NCBI RefSeq assembly: GCF_003351045.1
Contig: NZ_QQZY01000006.1
Span: forward strand, 62,001-126,000
Source: Gaiella occulta
GTDB taxonomy: Bacteria; Actinomycetota; Thermoleophilia; Gaiellales; Gaiellaceae
DNA length: 64,000 bases
Direction: 5' to 3'
Positions 43,515-52,642 of this stretch are shown one piece after another. The notes below the pieces were generated by a model that saw nothing but the letters and a program-made list of their open reading frames with translations, had not been told where the DNA came from and did not search any database. The position numbers and the translations under genes are program-made. How positions within the stretch are numbered: position 1 is the stretch's first letter; each line of letters opens with the position of its first letter.

Positions 43515-43711
43515 CCGCTCAGCCGGCCACGCGACGCCGCCGCACGGGGCGCCGCCGGGGCGGCCTACGGACGGCGGCGCGAGGGCCCCTTCGCCACAGA
43601 CGTAACCTCGGCGTAACCGATTCTTGGTGCGCTCTTGACACGGTCGCAGGCACCGTGCGGCGGACACGGACATCGTGTCGCACCCGACCCACGAGCCGAA
43701 GGAGACCGCAC

Positions 43712-44083
43712 GTGAAGCTCCCCGTCACGCCCGCCCTCGTCGCCTGCGTCGCAGCCGCGGCTGTCGCCGCAGGGCCCGCCGCCGCCCGCCCGTCCGGCGC
43801 AGCGAGCGTCGTGAAGGTCTCGGCACCGCCGCTCGGCCTCAAGTTCGACACGAAGGTGCTGCGAGCGCACCCCGGCAAGATCAAGATCGTCTTCACGAAT
43901 CGCTCGACGATCCAGCACAACGTGCGCATCGAGAGCGGCGAGAACGAGCTCGGGGGCACGAAGACGCTCGGGAAGGGCCTCGCGGTCGCCTTCCTCACCC
44001 TCAAGAAGGGCACCTACAACTTCTACTGCTCGGTGCCGGGCCACGAGGCAGCCGGCATGAAGGGAAAGCTCGTCGTCTCGTGA
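43712..44083 (+). CDS. Secreted cupredoxin-fold copper protein
   Basis: A 123-residue exported protein. The signal peptide runs to about residue 25 (ALVACVAAAAVAAGPAAARP). The mature part is a plastocyanin-like domain with type 1 copper ligands: His in STIQHNVRIES, and Cys, His and Met in YNFYCSVPGHEAAGMKGKL. Such proteins carry single electrons outside the membrane. GTG 43712 has an AAGGAG ribosome site. Upstream lie tandem CGTAACC repeats 11 bases apart (43601-43618) and a TTGACA (43635-43640). A terminator hairpin follows. Confidence 0.9.
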   Translation: MKLPVTPALVACVAAAAVAAGPAAARPSGAASVVKVSAPPLGLKFDTKVLRAHPGKIKIVFTNRSTIQHNVRIESGENELGGTKTLGKGLAVAFLTLKKGTYNFYCSVPGHEAAGMKGKLVVS

Positions 44084-44097
44084 CGGCGAGCGGCCGC

Positions 44098-44122
44098 GCC
44101 GGGGGCCGCGCCGGCCCCCGGC
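44098..44122. terminator. Perfect GC hairpin between the convergent cupredoxin and dnaE genes
   Basis: GCCGGGGGCC-GCGCC-GGCCCCCGGC is a perfect ten-pair stem with a five-base loop, located 15 bases after the cupredoxin stop and before the dnaE stop on the other strand. No T tract, as often in very GC-rich genomes. Confidence 0.65.
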
Positions 44123-44206
44123 GGCCCGGGGCACGCCACGAGACGATCGCCGCCACGGTGCCGGCGGCGGCCGGGGACGGCGCCGAGCGGGTCGGCGTCG
44201 CCGAGC

Positions 44207-47200
44207 CTATTTGACCGCGGCCTCGCCCAGCAGCGCCTTCGCCTCGGCGAGGAAGTCGGAGTCGCACTGCACGCGGTACTCGGGGCCGAGCGCGAGCGTC
44301 TTCGCGCCGAGCGAGGTCTCGAGCGCCACGTAGACGGGCGATTCGCCCGGGTAGTCCTTCACGAGGCGTGCGAGCTCCTGGATGACGCCGGCCGGCGCCT
44401 GCCGCGCGTCGAGGCGGAACCGCACCTCGCGCCGCTCCGGCACGGCCTCGAACGCCGCCAGTTCCATGGCGATCAGCTTCGTCTCGCCCTGCTGCTTGTG
44501 GTCGACGCGCCCCTTGACCACGAGGATGCGGTCGCTGACGCACAGCTCCCGCGCAGTCGCATAGGTGGTCGAGAACACCACCGCCTCCGCAGAGCCGGTC
44601 GGGTCGTCGAGCGTGAGAAAGACCATCGGCTCGCCCTTCTTCGTCATCAGCTGCTTCACCGACGAGACGATGCCGCCGACCGTCACCACCTCGCCGTCGC
44701 GGCGGCGCTCGAGCTCGGCGAGCGTGGCGTCCGTCTTGCGGCGCAGCTGCTCGCGCACCGCGTGCAAGGGGTGCTCCGACACGTAGAGGCCGAGCGTCTC
44801 CTTCTCGAGCCTGAGCAGCTCCGCCTTCTCGAACTCGCCCGCCGCGATCGGCGGATGGTGCCGATGCGTCTCCGTCGCGGCCGCGACGGCGCCGAAGTCG
44901 CTGTCGAAGATCGACGCCTGACCGGCGAGGCGGTCGGCGGCGAGCTTCTGCCCGTAGGCGAGCGCCTGCTCGAGCGCGGCGAGCATCCCCATCCGCGAAG
45001 CGCCTGTCGAGTCGAGCGCGCCGCACTTGACGAGCGACTCGAGCGCGCGCTTGTTGACGACCTGCGGGTCGACGCGCTCGGTGAACTCCCAGATCGACCC
45101 GAAGCGACCGCCCGCCTCGCGCGCCGCGACGATCGCGCGCGCGGCGCTGTCGCCGACGTTCTTGACGGCGTTGAGGCCGAAGCGGATCTTGCCGTCGACG
45201 ACGGCGAAGTCGGTGCCCGACTCGTTCACGTCGGGCGGCAGCACCTCGATGCCCATCTCCTCGCACGCGTTCACGTACAGCGGCACGCGATCCTTCGTGC
45301 TCATCACCGATGAGATGAGCGCGGCCATGTACTCGCGCGGATGGTTGGCGCGCAGCCAGGCGGTGCGGTAGGCGATCAGCGCGTAGCAGGCGGCGTGCGA
45401 TTTGTTGAAGGAGTAGTCCTGCGCCTTCTCCATGTCGTCCCACAGCCCCTTCGCGGTTCCGGGGGCCACCCCGTTGGCGGCGCAGCCGTCGAGGAACTTC
45501 TGCTTCAGCGACGCCATCAGCGCGTGGATCTTCTTGCCGATCGCCTTGCGCAGATCGTCGGCCTCGGCCGGGCTGAAGCCGGCGAGCGCCTTCGCGATCT
45601 CCATGTACTGCTCCTGGTATATACAATTGTGTACGATGATGCCGTTGGCCACGAAGTTGTGGATGCCGCCGACGGTGATGTCGTAGACGCGCTCCTCGCC
45701 GGCCGGCTCGATCGAGACGATCTCCTGCCAGCACACGCGGATCGCACGCTCCGCTCGTGGAAGCTCGATGCGGTCGATCGCCTCTGCCACCACGCGCGCA
45801 CCGATGCGCTGCCGGCCGCTGTGGAAGTGCCGTCGCTCGAGGCCCGCGAGCCGCGCCGTACCTCGAACGGAGAGTCGCCCGCCGCGCGTGCGATCGACCT
45901 CGGACAGCGGGGCACCGTCGGTGGCCTCGAGAATCTCCGCCAACACCTGTCGGCGGTCGAGCGTCAAGCCGCGGTCAGCGGCGCAGGCCCTCACATTGCG
46001 CTTCCAGGTGACCATGAACGGCTGAACGAGCTCCGCAAAGCGCTGCGCCCCGTCGAGCGTCACCTGATATGCGATTGCCCCGTCACCGTACGGGGCGGCA
46101 GAGATCGATGCCCTGATACCCAGCCTGAGGAGCAGCGCCTGGACGTCCGAGGCGAGGGTCGGCGAAATGGTCTTGTACGTCACGGCTCTCGATCCGACGT
46201 GCCCGTCGCAATCCCATAGTGCGGCGAGAAACCGGCCGATCTCCTCGTCCGCGAGCTCGAACACCTCTTCGGGCACGAGCTTCTGCGCGCTCGTCGGCCC
46301 CCTGCGCCCACCACGCCCCGGGTCGTCGCCGGCTTTCCAGCGAAGGCCGATGCTGCGGAGCCAATGCTCGAGCGACGACGGCTCGTGATAGCGCTCGACC
46401 TTGTCGCGATCACGCGTGACGGTGATGCACACGACGCCTCTGTCCTTCTCGTAGCGGTTCAGCACGACATCATCGAAGCCCATCAGGCACGAGTGCTCGA
46501 AACTCGAGAGCAGCGATGCGTCCGACGAGTAGAACGACGTCAACGCAGTACCGACCGAGCCGTCCGCGATCACGTATGCGAGCGTTCGGTACCTGGCCCG
46601 CTCCCGTTCGCTCAACCACCGCCCGTCACCGCTGAGCGAGAGCTTCCGCGGAGTCGCGAGGCGCTCGCCTGGACGCAGCGCGCAAAGCTCCTGCCAGCCG
46701 GACTCGGTGAGGAACTGATGATCTGCCGTCGCACGGATCGATGCGCCGTTGCGCAGGCGCACCTCGTAGACGGGCCGTACACCGTTGTCGAACCAGGCGG
46801 TCACGTGGGAATGGGTCGGCGAGAGATCGTCGTCAACCCCTTGAACGAGCACGTCCTCGCTTCCCGAGAGCTCATCGATCCGAATGCGGCGACCGCTCGC
46901 GGCGTCGAACACGAGCGTGTCGCCCGTGAGGCACGTCCCGTACGTGCCTCCGGTGATCGGCTTCAGGCGCTCGTCCGGGAACGAGACCGGCTCGCGCCCG
47001 TGCTTTCTCGCCGCGTACGTCGGGATGTACGCCATCGGCCCGGGGCGATACAGCGCGACGAGGGCGATCAAGTCCTCGAACTCGGTTGGCCTCACCTGGC
47101 GCAGCGCCTCGCGCATGCCGGACGACTCGAACTGGAAGACGCCCGTCGACTCGCCGCGGGCGAGCATCTCGTACGTCTTGCGGTCGTCGAGCGGGATCTT

Positions 47201-48913
47201 CGTGATGTCGAGGCCGTCGCCGGCGAGGGCGACGGCGGTCTCGATCACGTCGAGGTTGCGCAGGCCGAGGAAGTCCATCTTCAGCAGGCCGAGCTGCTCG
47301 ACGGTGTTCATGGAGAACTGCGTCACGACCTCCGCGTCCGGACCCTTCTGCTGCAAGGGGATCGTCTCGATCAGCGGCTCGGCCCCGATGACGACGCCGG
47401 CCGCGTGGATCGAGTCGGCGCGGGTGAGCCCTTCGAGCGGCCGGGCCAGGTCGACGATCTCCTTCGCGGCGGGATCGCTGTCGTAGGCCTGCCGTAGCTC
47501 CGCGCCGGGCTTGAGCCCGTCCGCGAGCGTCTGCCCGGGGCCTTCGGGCACGAGCTTGGCGATGCGGTCGACGGTGCCGTACGGGATCTCGAGCACGCGG
47601 CCCGCGTCGCGGATGGCGGCGCGGGCGGCCATCGTCGAGAAGGTGATGATCTGCGCGACCCGGTCGCGTCCGTACTTCTCGGCGACGTAGGCGATCACGC
47701 GCTCGCGGCCCTCGACCGCGAAGTCGATGTCGATGTCGGGCATCGACTTGCGGCCGGGGTTGAGGAAGCGCTCGAACAGGAGGTCGTAGCGGATCGGGTC
47801 GATGTCGGTGATCTCGAGGCAGTAGGCGACGAGCGAGCCGGCCGCCGAGCCGCGGCCCGGGCCGACGGCGACGCCGTCGCGCTTCGCGAAGCCGATGAAG
47901 TCGGCGACGATGAGGAAGTAGTCGGCGAAGCCCATCTCGCGGATCGTCTTGAGCTCGAACTGCAGCCGCTCCGTCAGCTCGGGCGTCGTCTTGCCGTAGC
48001 GCTTGCGCAGCCCGGCCTCGCACAGCTCGACGAGATACTCGAAGGCGTCGCGGCCGCCGGGCGTCGGGAACTGCGGCAGCAGGATGCGCCCGAGCTCGAT
48101 CTCGACGTTGCAGCGCTCGGCGACCTCGAGCGTGCGCCGCATCGCGTCCTCGTGGCCGGGGAAGTCGAGCGCCATCTCCGCGGGCGTCTTGAAGTAGAAC
48201 TCGTTCGTCCCGAACTTCCAGTGGTTCGGGTTCTTGAGCGAGTCGCCCGACTGGATGCACAGCAGCGCCTCGTGCGCGTACGCGTCGGCGGCGTCGAGGT
48301 AGTGGACGTCGCCGGTGGCGACGAGCGGCAGCCCGCGCTTGGCGGCGAGCCCGGGCAGCGCCTGGAACACGGGCTGCTGCACGTCGAGCCGGGCGTTCTG
48401 CAGCTCGACGTAGACGTTGTCGCGGCCGAAGATCTGCTCGAGCCGGTCGAGCTCCATCTCGGCGTCGTTCATGCGCGACTCGGAGATCGCCCGCGAGACA
48501 CGTCCCGACAGGCAGCCGGAGAGCGCGATCAGCCCGGGGGCGTAGCGCTCGAGCAGCTCCCAGTCGACGCGCGGGCGGTAGTAGTAGCCCTCGAGGTAGC
48601 CGAGCGAGCAGAGCTTGATCAGGTTCGCGTAGCCGGCGTTCGACTCGGCGAGCAGGGTGAGGTGGGCATGGCCCTTGTGCTGCGCGCGCCGGTCGTCGAC
48701 GACGTACACCTCGCAGCCGAGGATCGGCTTCACGCCCTGCTTGCGGGCGGCCTTGTAGAGGTCGACGACGCCCGCGAGCGAGCCGTGGTCGGTGAGTGCG
48801 ACGGCGGGCATCTCGAGCCGCGCCGCCTTCTCGGCGAGCGCCGGCACCCGGCATGCCCCGTCGAGGATCGAGAACTCGGAGTGGACGTGCAGGTGGACGA
48901 ACGGGGCGCTCAT
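44207..48913 (-). CDS. dnaE: DNA polymerase III alpha subunit, interrupted in frame by an intein
   Basis: The replicative polymerase. The precursor is 1568 residues. Removing the intein (residues 661-1096) leaves 1132, the normal DnaE length. Order: PHP domain from HLHVHSEFSILDGA; polymerase palm with PDIDIDF at 392-398 (catalytic Asp393 and Asp395) and KMDFLG with Asp547; fingers interrupted between Thr660 and Cys1097 at TYGT/CIYQEQYM; then KSHAACYALIAYRTAW, HhH motifs and an OB fold (VVTVGGIVSSVKQLMTKKG). The well-known cyanobacterial split-intein site (before CFNK) is intact here as YSFNKSH. A longer frame upstream is shadow of the ABC gene. TAGAGT lies ten bases before the ATG. Confidence 0.97.
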   Translation of the reverse strand: MSAPFVHLHVHSEFSILDGACRVPALAEKAARLEMPAVALTDHGSLAGVVDLYKAARKQGVKPILGCEVYVVDDRRAQHKGHAHLTLLAESNAGYANLIKLCSLGYLEGYYYRPRVDWELLERYAPGLIALSGCLSGRVSRAISESRMNDAEMELDRLEQIFGRDNVYVELQNARLDVQQPVFQALPGLAAKRGLPLVATGDVHYLDAADAYAHEALLCIQSGDSLKNPNHWKFGTNEFYFKTPAEMALDFPGHEDAMRRTLEVAERCNVEIELGRILLPQFPTPGGRDAFEYLVELCEAGLRKRYGKTTPELTERLQFELKTIREMGFADYFLIVADFIGFAKRDGVAVGPGRGSAAGSLVAYCLEITDIDPIRYDLLFERFLNPGRKSMPDIDIDFAVEGRERVIAYVAEKYGRDRVAQIITFSTMAARAAIRDAGRVLEIPYGTVDRIAKLVPEGPGQTLADGLKPGAELRQAYDSDPAAKEIVDLARPLEGLTRADSIHAAGVVIGAEPLIETIPLQQKGPDAEVVTQFSMNTVEQLGLLKMDFLGLRNLDVIETAVALAGDGLDITKIPLDDRKTYEMLARGESTGVFQFESSGMREALRQVRPTEFEDLIALVALYRPGPMAYIPTYAARKHGREPVSFPDERLKPITGGTYGTCLTGDTLVFDAASGRRIRIDELSGSEDVLVQGVDDDLSPTHSHVTAWFDNGVRPVYEVRLRNGASIRATADHQFLTESGWQELCALRPGERLATPRKLSLSGDGRWLSERERARYRTLAYVIADGSVGTALTSFYSSDASLLSSFEHSCLMGFDDVVLNRYEKDRGVVCITVTRDRDKVERYHEPSSLEHWLRSIGLRWKAGDDPGRGGRRGPTSAQKLVPEEVFELADEEIGRFLAALWDCDGHVGSRAVTYKTISPTLASDVQALLLRLGIRASISAAPYGDGAIAYQVTLDGAQRFAELVQPFMVTWKRNVRACAADRGLTLDRRQVLAEILEATDGAPLSEVDRTRGGRLSVRGTARLAGLERRHFHSGRQRIGARVVAEAIDRIELPRAERAIRVCWQEIVSIEPAGEERVYDITVGGIHNFVANGIIVHNCIYQEQYMEIAKALAGFSPAEADDLRKAIGKKIHALMASLKQKFLDGCAANGVAPGTAKGLWDDMEKAQDYSFNKSHAACYALIAYRTAWLRANHPREYMAALISSVMSTKDRVPLYVNACEEMGIEVLPPDVNESGTDFAVVDGKIRFGLNAVKNVGDSAARAIVAAREAGGRFGSIWEFTERVDPQVVNKRALESLVKCGALDSTGASRMGMLAALEQALAYGQKLAADRLAGQASIFDSDFGAVAAATETHRHHPPIAAGEFEKAELLRLEKETLGLYVSEHPLHAVREQLRRKTDATLAELERRRDGEVVTVGGIVSSVKQLMTKKGEPMVFLTLDDPTGSAEAVVFSTTYATARELCVSDRILVVKGRVDHKQQGETKLIAMELAAFEAVPERREVRFRLDARQAPAGVIQELARLVKDYPGESPVYVALETSLGAKTLALGPEYRVQCDSDFLAEAKALLGEAAVK
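45626..46933 (-). mobile_element. DnaE intein with LAGLIDADG homing endonuclease
   Basis: A 436-residue protein-splicing element. It begins with Cys1 (CLTGDTLVFDA), has block B ATADHQFLT at 69-76 with Thr and His, ends ERVYDITVGGIHNFVANG then IIVHN with the terminal His-Asn pair, and is followed by Cys+1, so every splicing residue is present. Between the splicing halves are two LAGLIDADG motifs, TLAYVIADGSVG (117-128, Asp124) and LAALWDCDGHVG (236-247, Asp243), so the homing endonuclease looks intact. The joint with the C-extein is unusually AT-rich. Third positions in the intein look less GC-saturated than in the flanking exteins. Confidence 0.95.
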
Positions 48914-49005
48914 CGGAAGGGCCACTCTACTGCGCGCAGGTGACGGCGCCGGTCGCTGTCTTTTGACATGCGGTCGTCGCGGCTCCTCCTCCCTCGGCGT
49001 CCCGA

Positions 49006-50811
49006 TCAGGCGACCCGCTCGGCCCAGTCGCCGTACAGGCTCGTGTACATGCCGCCGTGCGCCATCAGCTCGGCGTGGCTGCCGTGCTCGACGATCCGCC
49101 CGTCGGCGAGCACGACGATGAGGTCCGCGCCCTGGATCGTGGACAGCCGGTGCGCGATCACGAACGCGGTGCGCCCGGCAAGCACCGTGCGCAGCGCGCG
49201 CTCGATCACGCGCTCGGTGCCGATGTCGACCGACGACGTCGCCTCGTCGAGGATGAGGATGCGCGGGTCGGCGAGCAGCGCGCGGGCGAGCGCGACGAGC
49301 TGCCGCTGGCCGAGCGAGAGCCGGAAGCCGCGCTCGCCGAGCTGCGTGTCGTACCCGCGCTCGAGCTCGCGGATCCAGCCGTCGGCGCCGACGGCCGCGG
49401 CGGCCTGCTCGATCTCCGCGCGCGAGGCGTCCGGGCGCGCGAACGCGATGTTCTCGGCGACGGTGCCGGCGAACAGGAACCCCTCCTGCGGCACCACCCC
49501 GAGCTGCCGGCGCAGCGAGCGCTGCTGCACGTCGCGCACGTCGTGGCCGTCGATCGTGATCCGCCCCTCGCGCGGGTCGTAGAAGCGGGCGATCAGCTTC
49601 GCGATCGTCGACTTGCCGGCTCCCGTGCGGCCGACGAGCGCCACCGACGTGCCCGCGGGCACGTCGAGGTCGATCCCGTGCAGCACCTCGGGCAGCGAGC
49701 CGTAGCCGAAGCGGACGCCCTCGAAGCGGACGTGGCCCGCGACGCGCGGCAGCGGGCGGGCGCCGGGCGCATCGAGGATCTCGGGCTCCTCGTCGAGCAC
49801 CTCGATGATCTTGTCGAGCGCGGCGATCGCGGACAGGAACGTGTTGTAGAGCTGCGAGAGCTGCTGCACGGGGTCGAAGAAGTTCGACAGGTAGAGGGTG
49901 AAGGCGAGCAGCGTCCCGATCGTGACCTCGTCGTGGATGAGCAGGTAGCCGCCGTAGCCGAGCACGACGGCGGTGGCGAGCGAGGCGAGCAAGTCGACGG
50001 CGGGGAAGTAGAGGCCGTTGAGCACGACCGTCTCGTAGTTGGCGTCGCGGTAGAGGCTGTTGATGCCGCGGAAGCTCCCCTGGTTGCGCGGCTCGCGCGC
50101 GAACGACTGCACGACGCGCATGCCGGAGATGTCCTCCGCGAGGGTGGCGGTGACGAGGCCGATGCGCTCGCGCACACGGCGGTAGGCGCGGTTCGAGCGC
50201 ACGCGGAACCACACGGTGGCGAGCGCCATCAGCGGCAGGATCGCGAGCGTGGCGAGCGCGAGCCGCCAGTCGAGCAGGAGCAGCACGACGGCGGTGCCGA
50301 GGAGCAGCAGCAGGTTCTGCACGAGGCTTGTGACGCCGTCGGTGACGAGCGTGTCGAGCGCCTCGACGTCGTTCGTGATGCGGCTGACGATGGCACCCGT
50401 GCGGTTGCGCTCGAAGTACCCGAGCGAGAGGCGCTGCAGATGCGTGAAGAGGCGGTCGCGCAGGTCGGCGAGGGCCCGCTCGCCCACCCAGCCGGTGAGG
50501 TAGGTCTGCAGCGCGGAGAGCACGAACGTGGCCACGCCGGCGGCGACGAACGCGACGACGATCCAGGCGAGCGCGCGCAGGTCGCCGGTGCGGATGCCGT
50601 GATCGACGGCGAGCTTGGCGAGGTAGGGCGGCGCCAGGCCGGCGACGGTGAAGGCGAGCAGCGAGACGATCGCGCCGGCGGTACGTCCACGGTACGGCCG
50701 GGCGAGCCCGGCGAGCATCGCGAGGCGCCGCCGCGTCCTGCGCCACGACCAGTCGGCGACCTTGCCGCCGCGCTCCTCGCTGAGGTGGCCGCCCGCCTGC
50801 CAGACCTTCAT
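49006..50811 (-). CDS. ABC exporter half-transporter with consensus catalytic site
   Basis: A 601-residue half-transporter: six membrane helices (residues about 30-340) then an ATPase domain with Walker A LVGRTGAGKSTIA, Q loop VVPQEGFLF, signature LSLGQRQLVALARAL, Walker B ILILDEATSSVD with catalytic Glu, and H loop IAHRLST. The signature is LSLGQ rather than LSGGQ. It overlaps the preceding ABC gene as ATGA, and the two differ in complementary ways (see 50808), as in heterodimeric exporters. The cargo, a lipid, drug or peptide, is unknown. Confidence 0.93.
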   Translation of the reverse strand: MKVWQAGGHLSEERGGKVADWSWRRTRRRLAMLAGLARPYRGRTAGAIVSLLAFTVAGLAPPYLAKLAVDHGIRTGDLRALAWIVVAFVAAGVATFVLSALQTYLTGWVGERALADLRDRLFTHLQRLSLGYFERNRTGAIVSRITNDVEALDTLVTDGVTSLVQNLLLLLGTAVVLLLLDWRLALATLAILPLMALATVWFRVRSNRAYRRVRERIGLVTATLAEDISGMRVVQSFAREPRNQGSFRGINSLYRDANYETVVLNGLYFPAVDLLASLATAVVLGYGGYLLIHDEVTIGTLLAFTLYLSNFFDPVQQLSQLYNTFLSAIAALDKIIEVLDEEPEILDAPGARPLPRVAGHVRFEGVRFGYGSLPEVLHGIDLDVPAGTSVALVGRTGAGKSTIAKLIARFYDPREGRITIDGHDVRDVQQRSLRRQLGVVPQEGFLFAGTVAENIAFARPDASRAEIEQAAAAVGADGWIRELERGYDTQLGERGFRLSLGQRQLVALARALLADPRILILDEATSSVDIGTERVIERALRTVLAGRTAFVIAHRLSTIQGADLIVVLADGRIVEHGSHAELMAHGGMYTSLYGDWAERVA

Positions 50812-52562
50812 GCCGACACGCCGATCTCCTGCAGCAGCCCGTAGTCGTGGATCTCGCGGTAGACGGAGCTCGTGTGCAGCAGCTCCTCCTGCGTGCCGCG
50901 CGCGACGATGCGGCCGTGCTCGAGCGCGACGACGACGTCGGCGAGCGCGATCGTGGAGAGGCGGTGCGCGATCACGATCGTCGTGCGGCCGCGCATCGCC
51001 TCGGCGAGGCCGGCGCGGATCAGCGCCTCGGTGCCGGCGTCGACCGAGGCGGTGGCGTCGTCGAGGATGAGGATGCGCGGGTCGATCACGAGCGCGCGGG
51101 CGATCGCGAGCCGCTGGCGCTGGCCGCCGGAGAGCGTGACGCCGCGCTCGCCGATGACGGTGTCGTAGCCGTCGGGAAGCTGCTCGACGAATTCGTGCGC
51201 CTGGGCCGCGCGGGCGGCGGCCTCGACGAGCTCCTGCGCCACGTCGGGGACGCCGAAGGCGATGTTGTCGCGCACGCTGGCCGAGAAGAGGAAGGGGTCC
51301 TGCGAGATGACGCCGATCGCGCGGCGCAGCGAGCGGCGCGTGACGTCGCGCACGTCGGCGCCGTCGACGAGCACGCAGCCGGCGCTCGCGTCGTAGAAGC
51401 GGGGCACGAGCGAGGCGAGCGTCGTCTTGCCCGATCCCGAGGCGCCGATCAGCGCCACGGTTGTGCCGGGCTCGATCTCGAGGTCGATGCCATGGAGGAC
51501 GGGCCGCCCCGGCTCGTAGGCGAAGTCGACGCCCGCGAACGTGACGCGGCCGGGGCCGGGAGGCAGCTCGCGCGCGCCGGGCGCGTCGCCGACCTCCTCG
51601 GGCTCGTCGACGACCTCGAAGAACCGCTCCCCCGACGCGGTTGCCCGCTGCGCCTGGCCGATCCACATGCCGAGCATCCGCAGCGGCGCCACGAGCATGG
51701 TGAGGAGCAGGTTGAAGGCGAAGAAGCCGCCGAGCGTGAGCTCGCCGCGCACGACGAAGTGGCCGGCGGCGATGAGCACTCCCGCCTGGGCGAGCATCGG
51801 CAGGAAGCTGAGCAGCGGCACGTAGAGGGCGCGCTGGGCGTTCGCGCGCACGCTCGCGTGGAAGACGGCGTCGGCGGCGCGGCGGAACCGCTCCTCGCGC
51901 CGCTCCTCCTGGGCGAACGACTTGACGACGTGGACGCCGACGATCGACTCCTCGGCGACGGTCGCCACCTCGCCGAGCTTCTGCTGCACGTCGCGCAGCA
52001 GCGGATGCGAGACGTGGCTGTAGCGGTAGGCGACGCCGACGAGCAGCGGTGTGATCGCGACCGCGATCAGCGCCAGCCGCCATTCGTAGAAGAAGAGGAC
52101 GGCGGTGACGGAGAGGATCGTGACGACGTGCTGGGCGAAGAAGATGAGGCCGTAGCCGAGGAAGAAGCGGATCGTCTGCAGGTCGACGGTGGCTCTCGAC
52201 ATCAGCTGCCCGGTCTGGTGGCGGTCGTAGAAGCCGAACGAGAGGCGCAGCAGGCGCGCATAGAGGGCGTCGCGCATGTCCCACTCGACGCCGAGCGCCT
52301 GCCGGCCGGAGATGAAGCGCCGCCCGAGCATGAGCAGCGCCCTCGCGACGCCGGCGGCGAGGACGGCGGCGATCAGGAGCGTGAGCCGGTGCGTGTCGCG
52401 GGCGCCGCGCAGCTCGTCGACGACGAAGCCGGTAAGCACGAGCACGGCGACGGCGGCGCCCTGCGAGGCGATCGCGAGCAGCGTCGAGGCGCCGAGCGAC
52501 CAGCGGTACGGGTGCAGGAAGCGCAGCAGTCGGGCGAACGTGCGGGCGTTCGAGCGGGCCAC
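50808..52562 (-). CDS. ABC exporter half-transporter with degenerate catalytic Glu
   Basis: A 584-residue half-transporter with six membrane helices and an ATPase domain: Walker A LIGASGSGKTTLA, signature LSGGQRQRLAIARAL, Walker B ILILDDATASVD, where Asp replaces the catalytic Glu, and H loop IAHRLST. One subunit with a weakened Walker B and a partner with a good one is the pattern of TM287/288-type heterodimers. TAGATT (52569-52574) ends six bases before the GTG, so this is the first gene of the leaderless pair operon. Confidence 0.93.
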   Translation of the reverse strand: MARSNARTFARLLRFLHPYRWSLGASTLLAIASQGAAVAVLVLTGFVVDELRGARDTHRLTLLIAAVLAAGVARALLMLGRRFISGRQALGVEWDMRDALYARLLRLSFGFYDRHQTGQLMSRATVDLQTIRFFLGYGLIFFAQHVVTILSVTAVLFFYEWRLALIAVAITPLLVGVAYRYSHVSHPLLRDVQQKLGEVATVAEESIVGVHVVKSFAQEERREERFRRAADAVFHASVRANAQRALYVPLLSFLPMLAQAGVLIAAGHFVVRGELTLGGFFAFNLLLTMLVAPLRMLGMWIGQAQRATASGERFFEVVDEPEEVGDAPGARELPPGPGRVTFAGVDFAYEPGRPVLHGIDLEIEPGTTVALIGASGSGKTTLASLVPRFYDASAGCVLVDGADVRDVTRRSLRRAIGVISQDPFLFSASVRDNIAFGVPDVAQELVEAAARAAQAHEFVEQLPDGYDTVIGERGVTLSGGQRQRLAIARALVIDPRILILDDATASVDAGTEALIRAGLAEAMRGRTTIVIAHRLSTIALADVVVALEHGRIVARGTQEELLHTSSVYREIHDYGLLQEIGVSA

Positions 52563-52642
52563 CTGTCCAATCTAGCCGCGGCGCCTCACGCCGCTCTCCC
52601 CGAGATCGGCGCGCCGACGAGGCGGCGGCGCCGCCCGCGCTC

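Noticed and set aside
48914-50746. In-frame extension joining dnaE to the upstream ABC gene region as one 2179-residue protein
   Set aside because: The upstream part is an antisense-like shadow frame of the ABC transporter. DnaE begins with its normal PHP start at 48913.
50812-52284. In-frame extension making the second ABC half-transporter 1092 residues long
   Set aside because: Upstream residues are a frame-shifted Arg/Pro-rich shadow of the first ABC gene. The true start at 50811 overlaps that gene's stop by ATGA.
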